A DNA stretch of 64,000 nt, taken from an uncultured Hyphomicrobiales bacterium (lineage in GTDB: Bacteria; Pseudomonadota; Alphaproteobacteria; Rhizobiales; Rhizobiaceae). Below are positions 17,724-27,170 of the stretch, piece by piece (positions within the stretch are counted from its first letter, which is position 1; each line of letters opens with the position of its first letter). The stretch spans positions 10,032 through 74,031 of the forward strand of contig CALTTH010000012.1 in the NCBI GenBank assembly GCA_943908365.1, in the 5' to 3' direction. The notes under the pieces were generated by a model. The model had not been told where the DNA came from. It ran no database searches and worked only from the letters and a program-made list of their open reading frames with translations. The position numbers were made by a program, and so were the translations under genes.

Positions 17724-18740
17724 TCAATGCGTGTTGATCATATCGCCGATGGCTGCCCGCAGGGCAAAAATCCCGCTATCGACATGCCTGCTTGGATGCA
17801 CCCTGTTGGTCAGAAGGGTCCAGGCGCGTCCCCTGTCGAAATCGACCCAAAGGCCGGTGCCGGTAAAGCCGGTATGGCCGATGACGCTGTCATTGCAGAG
17901 CGGACCGCCCGACCAGCCATCATAGGGGCGTTCCCAGCCATGGGTGCGCTTTGCCGAAAGCGGTTGCCGCATCAGCTGGACGACGGGATCGCCAGCTCCA
18001 TCGCCGTCCAACAGCGATTTTGCATAGTCGAGAACAGCGTCCACCGTGCCGAACAGACCGGCATGGCCGGAGCCTTGCAGCGCGTAACAATTCTCGTCAT
18101 GCACCTCCCCGCAGATCATCCGGTTTCGCCAGGTGCAGAACTCAGTGGCGGCGGTTTGTGCGGGGTCGCCGTGGAATGCAAAGCCATGCCCGGCATCCAT
18201 CTCGCGGATGCGCTTGCCCATCAGCCGTTCCAGAGCGATGCCGAGCAGGATGTAGTTGATGTCCGAATAGGCGGGCTCACTATCGCGCCATTCGCGCTGA
18301 AGAACGAAGGCGCGCAGACGATCCGGATCGTCGCCATAGGTGTAGATCGGCTCGACCGCCGGAAAGGGGGTCTGGTGGCCCAGGCACTGGCGGAAGGTGA
18401 CTTTTCGTTCCAAGCAATCGGGAGCGTACTGCCGGAAATCCGGAATGAGGGTGGTGATGGGGCTGTCGAGATCGATCACGCCGGCGACGGCCAGTTCGAG
18501 GATCTTGCGGGTGGTGAAGATGACCTTGGTCAAAGAGGCAAGGTCGAACCAGGTATCGAGCGCCATCGGACGTTCGCCACCGACCTTTTGCGCATGGCCG
18601 ATTGCGCTCGTCAGGCGGTGGCCGTTACGGTCGATCATGCCGAAGACACCGCCCGGAATACGGCCCGCATCGACGGCCTCTTTCAGCAGGTCAAAACCAG
18701 CGTCGAAAGGGCTCAGGAGCGGCGAGGATGGCTCGACCAT
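17724..18740 (-). CDS. Serine hydrolase, class C beta-lactamase family
   Basis: A protein of about 338 residues with the penicillin-binding-protein-like hydrolase fold. The S-x-x-K motif is SLTK at residues 69-72, counted from the ATG at 18740. The second motif is YSD near residue 158, where Y-S-N is more usual. There is no clear signal peptide, so it may act in the cytoplasm, for example on imported muropeptides. B. subtilis has an analogous serine hydrolase (YbbE/AmlB) in its murQ-murR-murP operon, which supports a cell-wall recycling role by context. The chosen start has GAGGA seven bases upstream. Its exact reaction is not known. Confidence 0.85.
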   Translation of the reverse strand: MVEPSSPLLSPFDAGFDLLKEAVDAGRIPGGVFGMIDRNGHRLTSAIGHAQKVGGERPMALDTWFDLASLTKVIFTTRKILELAVAGVIDLDSPITTLIPDFRQYAPDCLERKVTFRQCLGHQTPFPAVEPIYTYGDDPDRLRAFVLQREWRDSEPAYSDINYILLGIALERLMGKRIREMDAGHGFAFHGDPAQTAATEFCTWRNRMICGEVHDENCYALQGSGHAGLFGTVDAVLDYAKSLLDGDGAGDPVVQLMRQPLSAKRTHGWERPYDGWSGGPLCNDSVIGHTGFTGTGLWVDFDRGRAWTLLTNRVHPSRHVDSGIFALRAAIGDMINTH

Positions 18741-18753
18741 GCATGCTTCCTCA

Positions 18754-20505
18754 TCAGTTCGTTGCCGCCGCTTCAAGCTTCACGCGATGGTCTTCGCCAA
18801 AATATTCCCAACGCGATGGCTGAGGCTCAAAACCCTCTGGACGCAGCAATGTCGGCACGGCCTCGGTATTGAGTTCAAACCGCTCGTGCCGCCGTTCCAT
18901 GGTCGGCACCGCTGCGATCAGCTTCTTGGTATAGCTGTGCTGCGGATTCGACAAGACGGAACGGGCGTCGCCGATTTCGACGATTTGGCCACCATAGAGA
19001 ACGGCCACCCGATGGGCGATGCGTTCCACCACGGCCATGTCGTGGGAAACGAAGAGATAGGCAAGATCGCGCTCCTTCTGCAGATCGATCAGCAGATCGA
19101 GCACGCGGGCCTGAACCGAGACATCAAGGGCGGAGACCGCCTCATCCAGCACGAGGATGGATGGATCGAGCATCAGGGCGCGGGCAATGCACAGGCGCTG
19201 GCGCTGGCCGCCGGAAAACTCATGTGGGTAGCGGGTAAGACTATCGGCGGGAAGACCGACGCGATCGAGAAGCGCTGTCATGCGCGACGTGATTTGATGG
19301 TCGATCCGCATTCCTGCGGCAATGACCGGCTCGGCCAGCAGGCTTTGCACATCGAGGCGCGGATTGAGCGACGCATAGGGGTTCTGGAACACCATCTGCA
19401 TCGGCTTTTGTGCTTCGGTGGACTGAACCGAATGCGCGCTGAACGATCCGCGGATGGGTTTCACCAGCCCCAGCAGGGCGCGGGCAGTGGTGGATTTTCC
19501 CGATCCGCTTTCGCCGACGACTGCCAAGGTTTCACCCCGAGATATCTCGAAATCCACCGCTTCCACCGCATGGATGGCGCCTGCGGGGCGGCGTAGGAGC
19601 CCGGTGGTGGTCGGGAAGCGAACGGTCAACTCCTTGACCGCAAGAGCCGCGGGCTGATCGGCGTGTTTCGATCGAGGCGCGTCCTCGCGGACATGCTGGC
19701 CATTGGCAAAATGCGGCACGGCGTTCAGCAGGTGTTGCGTGTAGCTGTGCTGCGGACGATCGAGAATATCGTCGGCTTTTCCCTGTTCGACGACCTTGCC
19801 GGACTGCATGACGAGCACGCGGTCGGCGATACCGGCAACCAGCCCGAGATCGTGGGTGATGAAGATCAGGCCAGTGCCGGTCTCGCGCTGAAGCTCGGCG
19901 AGAAGCGCCATGATCTGCGCCTGGACAGAGACATCCAGCGCCGTGGTCGGCTCATCGGCAATGAGGAGGCGAGGGGAGGCTGCGAGCGCCATGGCGATCA
20001 TTACCCGCTGCAGCATTCCACCCGAAAGCTGGTGCGGATAGTAACCGAGGCGTCTCGCCGCATCGGGAATACGCATCCGGTCGAGCGCGCGGAGTGTTTC
20101 GGCACGCGCCTCAGTCCCGCCCTTGCCTTGCAGGCGAAAGACTTCCTCGATCTGCCTGCCGATGGTGAGAACCGGATTGAGCGACGTCATCGGCTCCTGA
20201 AAGATCATGCCGATCTCCGACCCTCGGATGCGCTCCATGTGCCCAGTGTCGAGAGTGGCGAGATCCAGCGTCTTTCCATCTGCGAGCGACAGATCGATCC
20301 CACCCCTGGTGATCCTGCCGCCGCTGTAGTCGATGAGGCGGTTGATCGAGAGCGCGGTGACGGATTTTCCCGATCCGCTTTCGCCGACGATCGCAAGCGT
20401 TTCGCCCGCATCGAGCGTGAAGGTCACGCCGTCCACGATTGGCTTGATGGCTTCGCCGCGACCAAAGCCGACGCTGAGGTTCTGAACAGAAAGAAGTCGT
20501 GTCAT
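18754..20505 (-). CDS. Peptide-type ABC transporter, tandem ATPase
   Basis: This 583-residue protein contains two complete ABC domains of the Opp/Dpp type fused in one chain, replacing separate DppD and DppF subunits. Walker A GESGSGKS occurs at about 41-48 and again near 330-337. Both halves have LSGGM/SGGQRQR signature and DEPTTALD/DEAVSALD Walker B segments. It energises the two permeases upstream, overlapping the DppC-like gene by ATGA. Location among murQ, anmK and a serine hydrolase suggests the cargo is a muropeptide or anhydro-amino-sugar peptide; this is inference. Confidence 0.93.
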   Translation of the reverse strand: MTRLLSVQNLSVGFGRGEAIKPIVDGVTFTLDAGETLAIVGESGSGKSVTALSINRLIDYSGGRITRGGIDLSLADGKTLDLATLDTGHMERIRGSEIGMIFQEPMTSLNPVLTIGRQIEEVFRLQGKGGTEARAETLRALDRMRIPDAARRLGYYPHQLSGGMLQRVMIAMALAASPRLLIADEPTTALDVSVQAQIMALLAELQRETGTGLIFITHDLGLVAGIADRVLVMQSGKVVEQGKADDILDRPQHSYTQHLLNAVPHFANGQHVREDAPRSKHADQPAALAVKELTVRFPTTTGLLRRPAGAIHAVEAVDFEISRGETLAVVGESGSGKSTTARALLGLVKPIRGSFSAHSVQSTEAQKPMQMVFQNPYASLNPRLDVQSLLAEPVIAAGMRIDHQITSRMTALLDRVGLPADSLTRYPHEFSGGQRQRLCIARALMLDPSILVLDEAVSALDVSVQARVLDLLIDLQKERDLAYLFVSHDMAVVERIAHRVAVLYGGQIVEIGDARSVLSNPQHSYTKKLIAAVPTMERRHERFELNTEAVPTLLRPEGFEPQPSRWEYFGEDHRVKLEAAATN

Positions 20506-21344
20506 GAGGCCACCCGTCGCATGCGGGGATCGAGCAGGTCGCGCAGCGCATCGCCCAGAAGGTTGAAGCCGAGGATGCCGAGCATGACGGCAAGACCCGG
20601 GAAGATCAGCAGCCAGGGCGCCATTTCCATCAGGTTGATACTATCTGCCAGCATCAGGCCGAGCGAGGAGTTCGGCGGCTGTGTGCCAAGGCCGAGAAAG
20701 CTCAAGCCCGATTCCGTCAGGAGCGACCAGGCCAGTGCCAGCGTTACCTGCACGGTCAGTGGCGCGACCAGATTGAGCATCAGGTGCCGGGTGAGGATGT
20801 AGGAGGTAGAGCTGCCGAAGGTGCGGGCCGCATCGACAAAATCACGCGCCTTGATCGACAGTGCCGGTCCGCGCACCACGCGGGTGAAGATCGGCGTATA
20901 GACGAAGGCAATGGCGAGAATGCTGGTGAAGGTGCCGGGGCCGACGACGGTGATGAAGAGCAGCGCCAGCAGGATCGCCGGGAAGGCGAGCAGCACGTCC
21001 ATCAGCCGCATGACCACACCATCCCAGAGACGCCCGACCCATGCGGCAGTCAGCCCCAGAACCGTCCCGATCACGGCGGCAATACCGACGGAGGAAAAGG
21101 CGACGAGGAAGGATTGACCGATGCCGATCATCAACCGGCTCAGCACATCGCGCCCGAACATGTCGGTGCCCATCCAGTGGGCGGCACTCGGGCCTTGCAG
21201 GCGGTCGATGCGGAATTGTTGCAACGGATCGTAGGGCGTCAGACCAAGCCAGGCGGCAAGCGCCAGCAACAGGTAGGTTAGGACGATGGCCGCGCCGACG
21301 CAGCCGCTCGGGTGGCGCATGAGGCGGGAGATCACCGATGTCAT
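20502..21344 (-). CDS. Peptide-type ABC transporter permease (DppC-like)
   Basis: This 280-residue inner-membrane permease has an N-terminal transmembrane anchor (GAAIVLTYLLLALAAWLGL) and five further helices in the BPD_transp_1 region. Its coupling loop holds DAARTFGSSTSYILTRHLMLN. The conserved HWMGTDMFGRDVLSRL segment after helix 1 is diagnostic of DppC/OppC proteins. It overlaps both neighbours by ATGA, so translation is coupled through the transporter genes. Confidence 0.92.
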   Translation of the reverse strand: MTSVISRLMRHPSGCVGAAIVLTYLLLALAAWLGLTPYDPLQQFRIDRLQGPSAAHWMGTDMFGRDVLSRLMIGIGQSFLVAFSSVGIAAVIGTVLGLTAAWVGRLWDGVVMRLMDVLLAFPAILLALLFITVVGPGTFTSILAIAFVYTPIFTRVVRGPALSIKARDFVDAARTFGSSTSYILTRHLMLNLVAPLTVQVTLALAWSLLTESGLSFLGLGTQPPNSSLGLMLADSINLMEMAPWLLIFPGLAVMLGILGFNLLGDALRDLLDPRMRRVAS

Positions 21345-22303
21345 GACCGGCTCCCTAGGCGAATGCGTGGATCGAGCGCCACATAGGCGAGATCGACGAG
21401 GAGGTTGACGATCATGAAGTTCAACGCGACGAACAGCACCGCACCCTGCACCAGCGCGTAGTCACGCTGCAGGATGGCCTCGAGCGTCATGCGTCCGAGG
21501 CCGGGCAGGGCAAATATCTGCTCGACCAGCACCGCGCCGCCAAGGAGATACCCGAATTCGACACCGCAGAGCGTGATGACCGGGATCAGAGCGTTCGGTA
21601 GGGCATGCCGCCAGATGACGTTGCGACGCGCCACACCCTTGCTACGGGCGGTGCGCACATAATCGTCGCTCAAGACATCGAGCATGGCCGAACGGGAAAT
21701 GCGCGTGACGGAGGCGGTGAAGGATAGTCCAAGCGTCAGCGCCGGGAAAAACAGCTGTGAGAGGTTAGCGATCGGATCCTGCGTGAAGAACACATAATCG
21801 CCCATGGCTGGCAGAATGCCGAAGCCTGCCGAGAGGATGTAGATGATGCCGAGGCCAAAGACGAAGCTCGGCGTGGATTGCCCGATCATGGCGAAGATGC
21901 GCACGCTGAGATCCGACCCCCGGCCATTGCGTGTCGCGGCGAAGACGCCGAGCGGCAGGCCGAGAAGAAGAGCGATCACCACGGAAAGGCAGGCAAGTTC
22001 CAGCGTCAGAGGGAAACGCTGGAGGATGACCTCGAGAACCGGCTTGCCATAGGTGACCGAGAGACCAAGATTTCCTGTGATGACGCCGGAAAGCCAGCGA
22101 CCATACTGGACGAGCCAACCCTGATCGATACCGAAATAGGCCGACAGCGCCTGCTTCTGCTCCGGCGTCAACAACCCCGCCTCGGTGCCGAGCATGGCAG
22201 TGATGGAGTCACCGGGAACGAGGCGGATGGCGACGAAGACCAGAACGGAGACACCCAGCATCACCAGCGGGAATGTCACGAGACGTCGTAGCAGATAGGT
22301 CAT
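21341..22303 (-). CDS. Peptide-type ABC transporter permease (DppB-like)
   Basis: A permease of about 320 residues with the DppB/OppB pattern: an N-terminal helix (RRLVTFPLVMLGVSVLVFVAI) followed by the RLVPGD motif. A periplasmic segment comes next, then five helices and a coupling loop DYVRTARSKGVARRNVIWRHALPNA. The ATG at 22303 is preferred because GAGGCGG lies upstream; a start seven codons earlier has no ribosome site. The partner DppC-like gene overlaps by ATGA. Confidence 0.92.
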   Translation of the reverse strand: MTYLLRRLVTFPLVMLGVSVLVFVAIRLVPGDSITAMLGTEAGLLTPEQKQALSAYFGIDQGWLVQYGRWLSGVITGNLGLSVTYGKPVLEVILQRFPLTLELACLSVVIALLLGLPLGVFAATRNGRGSDLSVRIFAMIGQSTPSFVFGLGIIYILSAGFGILPAMGDYVFFTQDPIANLSQLFFPALTLGLSFTASVTRISRSAMLDVLSDDYVRTARSKGVARRNVIWRHALPNALIPVITLCGVEFGYLLGGAVLVEQIFALPGLGRMTLEAILQRDYALVQGAVLFVALNFMIVNLLVDLAYVALDPRIRLGSRS

Positions 22304-22327
22304 GTCGTCATCCGCCTCATGCACGCA

Positions 22328-23842
22328 TTACTTAACGGTGACCTTGGAAAGGCCGAAGAGAGAGCCATCCGGGGTTGCCACGAAGTTTTCGACATTTTGC
22401 TGCTGGGCCGTATAGGAATAGCCCGTGTAGAGCCAGATCCAGGGCGAGACTTCGGCCAGATGCTTGTCGAAGGCGGCGAAGATTTCCTTGCGCTTGGCAA
22501 CATCGGTTTCGACACGACCCTTCTGCATCAGGTCGTCCAGCGTATCATCAATATAGTGGGCGACCTTCTGAAGGTTGCCGGCTTTGGTCCAGTAGCGGTT
22601 ATACATGGTGTAAGGATCGGCCCGGCCACCATTCAGCGCAACGGCCATGTCGAAATCGCCCTTGAGCCAGGTGTCGACATAGACATTGAGTTCCATCATC
22701 TTGATATCGAGATTGATGCCGATTTCCTTCAACTGCGACTGGATGACTTGAGCTTCGGCAGCCGCGGTCGGCGGTTCGCCCGTTGCGGCAATCACGGTTG
22801 CCGAGAAGCCATCCTTCAGCCCTGCATCGGCCATCAGCTTCTTGGCTTTTTCCAGATCCTTCTTGTAGCAGAAGAGGCTGTTCGGATCGGAGCGATAGAG
22901 CGGCATGGTCAGCGGCCCGGTGACTTCGCCTTCGCCGAGCAGAGCCGTGTCGAGAACATCCTGGCGATCGATAGCGCAGGAAATTGCCTGCCGCACCGCA
23001 AGCTCCGTCATCGGCTTGCGCGACGCGTTCAGTTGCAGCGCGTGATAAGAGAGAACCGGCTTGCGGTTCAGCGTCAGCCCGGCAACTTTCGGTACAAGCG
23101 TTGCGACCAATGGGTCGTTCAATAGGGCAAAATCGACCTTCTTGGCACGTAGTGCTGCAAGAATGGCGTTCTCATCCGGCAACACGCTGATGTCGATGCC
23201 ATCGACACCTACCTTGCCGCCAGCCCACTCGGCATTGGCTTTCAGCACTTCCTTCTGGTTCGGCTCCCAGCTTTCCAGCTTGAACGGGCCGCTGCCAACG
23301 GCAGCCGTGCCGATCTTGCCCGAGGTGATTTCGGAAGCAGGAACGATCGCCGCATTGATGCTGCCCATGGCGGTCAAAAGCGGAACATCGGGCTGCGACA
23401 GGTTGAAGACAACCGTCGTGGCGTCCGGCGTATCGATGCTGGCAATCGAGAGATAGTTGGCGCGTGCGGCCGCACCTGTCGCTTGATCGAGGATGCGCTC
23501 GAAAGAGGCTTTCACGTCGGCGGAGGTGACGGCAGCACCATTGTGAAACTTGGCGGCCGGGTCCAGCTTGAAGGTCAGCGTCTTGGCGTCGGGCGAGAAG
23601 GTCCATTCTTTCGCAAGCGCTGGCACGACCTTGAGATCGCCATCCAGGCGGACCAGAGGTTCGTAGATCAGCTCAAGCAGGCGGATGGAAGAGAAGGCCG
23701 TCTGCTTATGCGGGTCAAGGCCCGTGGCATCCTGCGCCCATGCCATCTTCAAGGTGGCTGCGAAACCCGGTGCGGCGGTAGCCGTCAACAGGCTTCCGGC
23801 GATAGCCGCACAAGCCAGCCATTTTCGAGCGATCATCGTCAT
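22328..23842 (-). CDS. Peptide-type ABC substrate-binding protein (SBP family 5)
   Basis: A periplasmic binding protein of about 504 residues, SBP_bac_5 family. The ATG at 23842 (GGGAG seven bases upstream) begins a Sec signal peptide with positive residues, a hydrophobic core CAAIAGSLLTATAA and a likely cleavage after GFA. The mature part shows WAQDATGLDPHK and the family pattern WTFSPDAKTLTFKLDPAAKFHNGA. It is the second gene of the operon after murQ, 68 bp downstream. The ligand is probably a peptide or muropeptide, judged only from context. Confidence 0.92.
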   Translation of the reverse strand: MTMIARKWLACAAIAGSLLTATAAPGFAATLKMAWAQDATGLDPHKQTAFSSIRLLELIYEPLVRLDGDLKVVPALAKEWTFSPDAKTLTFKLDPAAKFHNGAAVTSADVKASFERILDQATGAAARANYLSIASIDTPDATTVVFNLSQPDVPLLTAMGSINAAIVPASEITSGKIGTAAVGSGPFKLESWEPNQKEVLKANAEWAGGKVGVDGIDISVLPDENAILAALRAKKVDFALLNDPLVATLVPKVAGLTLNRKPVLSYHALQLNASRKPMTELAVRQAISCAIDRQDVLDTALLGEGEVTGPLTMPLYRSDPNSLFCYKKDLEKAKKLMADAGLKDGFSATVIAATGEPPTAAAEAQVIQSQLKEIGINLDIKMMELNVYVDTWLKGDFDMAVALNGGRADPYTMYNRYWTKAGNLQKVAHYIDDTLDDLMQKGRVETDVAKRKEIFAAFDKHLAEVSPWIWLYTGYSYTAQQQNVENFVATPDGSLFGLSKVTVK

Positions 23843-23910
23843 GTTTATTCTCCCTCTGGTTGGCTGATCCCGTCCCTTTTCGAACGCCGGGTATGCAGCG
23901 CGTCTCGCGT

Positions 23911-24834
23911 TCAATTGGTTTTTTCAGTCAGCGCCTTGCGCAAGAAGCCGTCATGACGAACCAATGCCGCTTCGGCTTCTTCCCGGTTCATGCCGCTCAA
24001 GATCATCAGGATGGCGAGCTTCACATTGTTGCCGCTCACCGTCAGTTGCTCTTCCGCAATGTCCGCCGAGCACCCGGTCGCTTCCATGATGATGCGGATG
24101 GCGCGGGCGCGAAGCTTCTGATTGCTGATGGTCAGATCGACCATCAGGTTTTCGTAGGTCTTGCCGATGCGGATCATGCTGGCGGTCGTCAGCATGTTCA
24201 AGACGAGCTTCTGGGCCGTGCCGGATTTCAACCGTGTCGAGCCTGTGACCACTTCCGGCCCGACGACCGGCGAGATGGCGATATCGGCGATGTCGGCCAG
24301 CGTTGAGTGCGGGTTGCAGGTCAAAGACACGGTCTTCGCACCAATGGACTGCGCATAGGTCAGCGCGCCGACAACATATGGGGTGCGGCCACTCACCGCG
24401 ATACCGACTACCACGTCCTTTGCGGAAAGATCGATCTCCGCCAGATTGCGCTTGCCTTCCTCCACATCGTCCTCCGCCCCTTCGACCGCATGGAGGATGG
24501 CGCGGGGGCCACCGGCAATCAGCCCGACAACCATACCTTCCGGCACGGAAAAGGTGGGCGGGCATTCGGAGGCGTCGAGCACGCCGAGGCGAGCGCTGGT
24601 GCCAGCGCCGATATAGATTAGCCGTCCGCCGTTGCGGAAGGCGCGAACGATCTCCTCCACGGCCTCTGCAATTTGCGGAATGACTTTGGCGACTGCCTCT
24701 GGCACGAGCGCATCGTCCCGGTTCATGACCCGCAAGATCTCTTCTGTCGGTAGCAGGTCGATCGACATGGAATTGGGGTTTCGAGCTTCAGAAACCAGCT
24801 GCTCAAGTTCCGCCATCAGGTGCAGGTGCGACAT
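23911..24834 (-). CDS. murQ: N-acetylmuramic acid 6-phosphate etherase
   Basis: MurQ cleaves the lactyl ether of MurNAc-6-phosphate to give GlcNAc-6-phosphate and D-lactate, the central step of cell-wall recycling in the cytoplasm. The 307-residue protein has a SIS sugar-phosphate domain, with the signature IGAGTSARLGVLDASECPPTF (catalytic Glu about residue 90) and the second acidic segment AVEGAEDD near 117-124. A C-terminal helical UBA-like region follows (ATGCSADIAEEQL, GMNREEAEAAL). It is the first gene of the seven-gene leftward operon ending with anmK, whose product supplies its substrate. Confidence 0.96.
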   Translation of the reverse strand: MSHLHLMAELEQLVSEARNPNSMSIDLLPTEEILRVMNRDDALVPEAVAKVIPQIAEAVEEIVRAFRNGGRLIYIGAGTSARLGVLDASECPPTFSVPEGMVVGLIAGGPRAILHAVEGAEDDVEEGKRNLAEIDLSAKDVVVGIAVSGRTPYVVGALTYAQSIGAKTVSLTCNPHSTLADIADIAISPVVGPEVVTGSTRLKSGTAQKLVLNMLTTASMIRIGKTYENLMVDLTISNQKLRARAIRIIMEATGCSADIAEEQLTVSGNNVKLAILMILSGMNREEAEAALVRHDGFLRKALTEKTN

Positions 24835-24857
24835 GGGTCCTCACTCGATTTTTTAAC

Positions 24858-24886
24858 AGACTACGATCGTATATTCCGCATGTCAA
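24858..24886 (-). promoter_or_regulatory. murQ operon promoter
   Basis: Reading leftward, TTGACA (24886-24881) and TAGTCT (24863-24858) are separated by exactly 17 bases, a good housekeeping-sigma match 24 bases ahead of the murQ ATG. A half-site GGAATA lies inside the spacer (24877-24872), and the full palindrome lies 8 bases upstream of the -35. Confidence 0.7.
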
Positions 24887-24894
24887 TTAATATT

Positions 24895-24909
24895 GGAATA
24901 TATTATTCC
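24895..24909. promoter_or_regulatory. Palindromic operator 1 (GGAATA-TAT-TATTCC), putative RpiR/MurR site
   Basis: A perfect 6+3+6 palindrome placed 8 bases upstream of the murQ -35 hexamer. The same architecture recurs at 27171 and 33074, in front of the other two transcription units of the locus. Assignment to the local RpiR-family regulator is inferred. Confidence 0.65.
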
Positions 24910-24943
24910 GTTCATTGCGGCTCACTATCCGCTTGGATTGCAT

Positions 24944-25828
24944 TCAGGACGACAGGCGTTTTGCCAGGATGATCGCACCAGCGACGGCGTCGCCATCCGC
25001 GGGTTTCAAGCGTTTTCGCACGTCGGGCGCAAGCCACGGCTCCAGTGGTCCGGACAGGCCACCGAGCAGTGTAACGGCTGGTGCGCCATACTCGATCAGG
25101 CGTCGTACCAGTCCGTCGACATGGCCAGCACCAGATTGGACGATCTGGCGGGCGGCAGGATCTCCCTGATCAGCATGACGCAGGACCAGGGGAGCGAGCG
25201 TCGCGTAATCCGTGGCGGTTGCCTTGTCCATCCAGCCGACGATGTTGGCGGGCAGGTTATCGAAGCGGTTGAGAACCTCGGACAGCAAAGCGGTCCTTTC
25301 CCGGCGTCCGTCGAAGGCGAGAAGGGCGGATTGGATCGCCTTCAATCCCATGTCGGCACCACTGCCTTCGTCGGAGATCGGAAAGCCGTAGCCGCCCGCA
25401 CGTTTTTCTTCGCCTCCGACCAGTGCGAGCCCAATGGAGCCGGTCCCCGCAATGACAATCCCGCCATCACGACCCGAATGAGCGCCAAGGCATGCGGCAG
25501 CACCATCGGAAGTGAAGCATATGGTGGCGAAGGGATGGGGCAGGGCTTGCAATTGTTCGCGCGATCCCGCACGCGTCAGGCCAGCAATGCCGATGCCAGC
25601 CACGACATTCGGCGCGCTGGAAGGATCAAGCCCGGCCTCTTCGGCCGCACCCGTCCAGGCGCGAAGCACGGAGGCCCAAGCGTTGGGTACGCCAAGACGC
25701 GTCGTGGCCGGACCGGACAATCCTTGCCCGATAACGTGGCCCGCATCATCGACGATCCTTGCCCGGCAACCGGTGCCGCCGCCATCGACGCCGAGATAAA
25801 GTTTCTGATCGCTTCTCGGCTCAGTCAT
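24944..25828 (-). CDS. N-acetylhexosamine kinase, BadF/BadG family
   Basis: A protein of about 294 residues of the BadF/BadG/BcrA/BcrD ATPase family, which includes N-acetylglucosamine kinases. The phosphate-1 motif is LGVDGGGTGCRARIVD, with further ASKHA elements in IVIAGTGSIGLA and YGFPISDEGSGADMG. It probably phosphorylates GlcNAc (possibly MurNAc) released from muropeptides to the 6-phosphate. The ATG at 25828 overlaps the murA stop as ATGA, so the two genes are coupled. The kinase gene ends about 35 bases before the murQ operator. Confidence 0.87.
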   Translation of the reverse strand: MTEPRSDQKLYLGVDGGGTGCRARIVDDAGHVIGQGLSGPATTRLGVPNAWASVLRAWTGAAEEAGLDPSSAPNVVAGIGIAGLTRAGSREQLQALPHPFATICFTSDGAAACLGAHSGRDGGIVIAGTGSIGLALVGGEEKRAGGYGFPISDEGSGADMGLKAIQSALLAFDGRRERTALLSEVLNRFDNLPANIVGWMDKATATDYATLAPLVLRHADQGDPAARQIVQSGAGHVDGLVRRLIEYGAPAVTLLGGLSGPLEPWLAPDVRKRLKPADGDAVAGAIILAKRLSS

Positions 25829-27081
25829 AGGGACACGCGACGAATGTTGGCGCCGCATTGGGCGAGCTTTCGGTCAAGCTGCTCATAACCGCGATCGAGG
25901 TGATAGACGCGCTTTATGGTCGTCTCACCCTGCGCCGCAAGCGCTGCCAGCACGAGGCAGACCGAAGCGCGCAGATCGGTCGCCATCACCGGAGCACCCT
26001 TGAGGGATGCCTGTCCACGAACCGTCGCGACGGAGCCATTGAGCGCAATGTTCGCGCCAAGCCTGGACAGTTCCGGCACATGCATGAAGCGGTTCTCAAA
26101 GATCGTTTCGCGGATGACGCTGGCACCATCGGCAATCGACGCCATTGCCATGAACTGCGCCTGCAAGTCCGTCGGGAAGCCCGGGTAGGGCTCGGTGGTG
26201 AAATCGGCAGGCTTGATCCGCCCACCGCCTTCGACCACAACGCCACGATCGCCGGGCCAGATAGTGGCGCCCATGCTTTCCAGCACCTGCAGAACCGATG
26301 AGAGATGCTCCATCCGGGCGTTGACGAGTTCGATGCGACCGCCCGTTATCATCGCCGCTGCCGCATAGGTTCCGGCCTCGACACGGTCGGGAATGGCGTG
26401 GTGGCTTGCGGCGCGCCAGTCCGTGCTTCCCTTGACCAGAAGCCGATGTGTACCGGCACCCTCGATCTCAGCCCCCATGGCAGAGAGACAGGCGGTGAGA
26501 TCGACGACTTCCGGTTCGCGCGCGGCATTCAGGATTTCAGTTTCGCCGGTGGCGCAACAGGCAGCCATCAATGCGGTCTCACTGGCACCAACGGACGGGC
26601 CGGGCAGAACGACGCGAGCACCTTTCAATCCGTCAGGGGCATTTGCAACGATATACCCACCTTCCACGGCAATCGTCGCACCAAGGGCCGACAGAACCTT
26701 GAGATGCATATCGACGGGTCGTGCGCCGATCGCGCAGCCGCCGGGCAGCGACACCCGCGCCGAGCCAAAGCGGGCAAGGAGCGGCGCCAGCACCAGGATT
26801 GAGGCGCGCATCTTGCGCACGGTCTCGTAGTCGACTTCGCCCGGCGTTACATTCTGCGCGTTGATGACGGTGCCACCGGCGTTCCGCTGAACCTCCGCGC
26901 CGTAGAGCGAGATGATGCGCAACATGTTGTCGACATCCGACACCTTCGGCAGGTTCGTGAGCTCAAGCGGATGCGGAGACAGAAGGGCGGCAGCAATTTG
27001 CGGCAGGGCCGCGTTCTTGGCGCCCGCAATCGGGACCGCGCCATCAAGCCTCGTTCCGCCGGTGATATGCAGCTCATCCAT
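25825..27081 (-). CDS. murA: UDP-N-acetylglucosamine 1-carboxyvinyltransferase (MurA copy)
   Basis: MurA transfers enolpyruvate from PEP to UDP-GlcNAc, the first committed step of peptidoglycan synthesis. The protein has 418 residues, the normal length, with Lys22-Asn23 in AGAKNA, the PEP-binding/fosfomycin-target Cys116 in SLPGGCAIGARPVD and the Arg-containing segment MATDLRASVCLVLA. All visible active-site residues are intact. A MurA gene paired with a recycling kinase and divergent from an rpiR gene is unusual; rhizobia normally have a housekeeping murA elsewhere, so this is probably a second copy. Confidence 0.93.
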   Translation of the reverse strand: MDELHITGGTRLDGAVPIAGAKNAALPQIAAALLSPHPLELTNLPKVSDVDNMLRIISLYGAEVQRNAGGTVINAQNVTPGEVDYETVRKMRASILVLAPLLARFGSARVSLPGGCAIGARPVDMHLKVLSALGATIAVEGGYIVANAPDGLKGARVVLPGPSVGASETALMAACCATGETEILNAAREPEVVDLTACLSAMGAEIEGAGTHRLLVKGSTDWRAASHHAIPDRVEAGTYAAAAMITGGRIELVNARMEHLSSVLQVLESMGATIWPGDRGVVVEGGGRIKPADFTTEPYPGFPTDLQAQFMAMASIADGASVIRETIFENRFMHVPELSRLGANIALNGSVATVRGQASLKGAPVMATDLRASVCLVLAALAAQGETTIKRVYHLDRGYEQLDRKLAQCGANIRRVSL

Positions 27082-27170
27082 AAAAGACCTTCCGGGTCAA
27101 AACTGATGCTGAAATCTGGATAGCCAATCATAAGATAAGCGCTATAATATTCCAGAGAATTTTTGATTTA

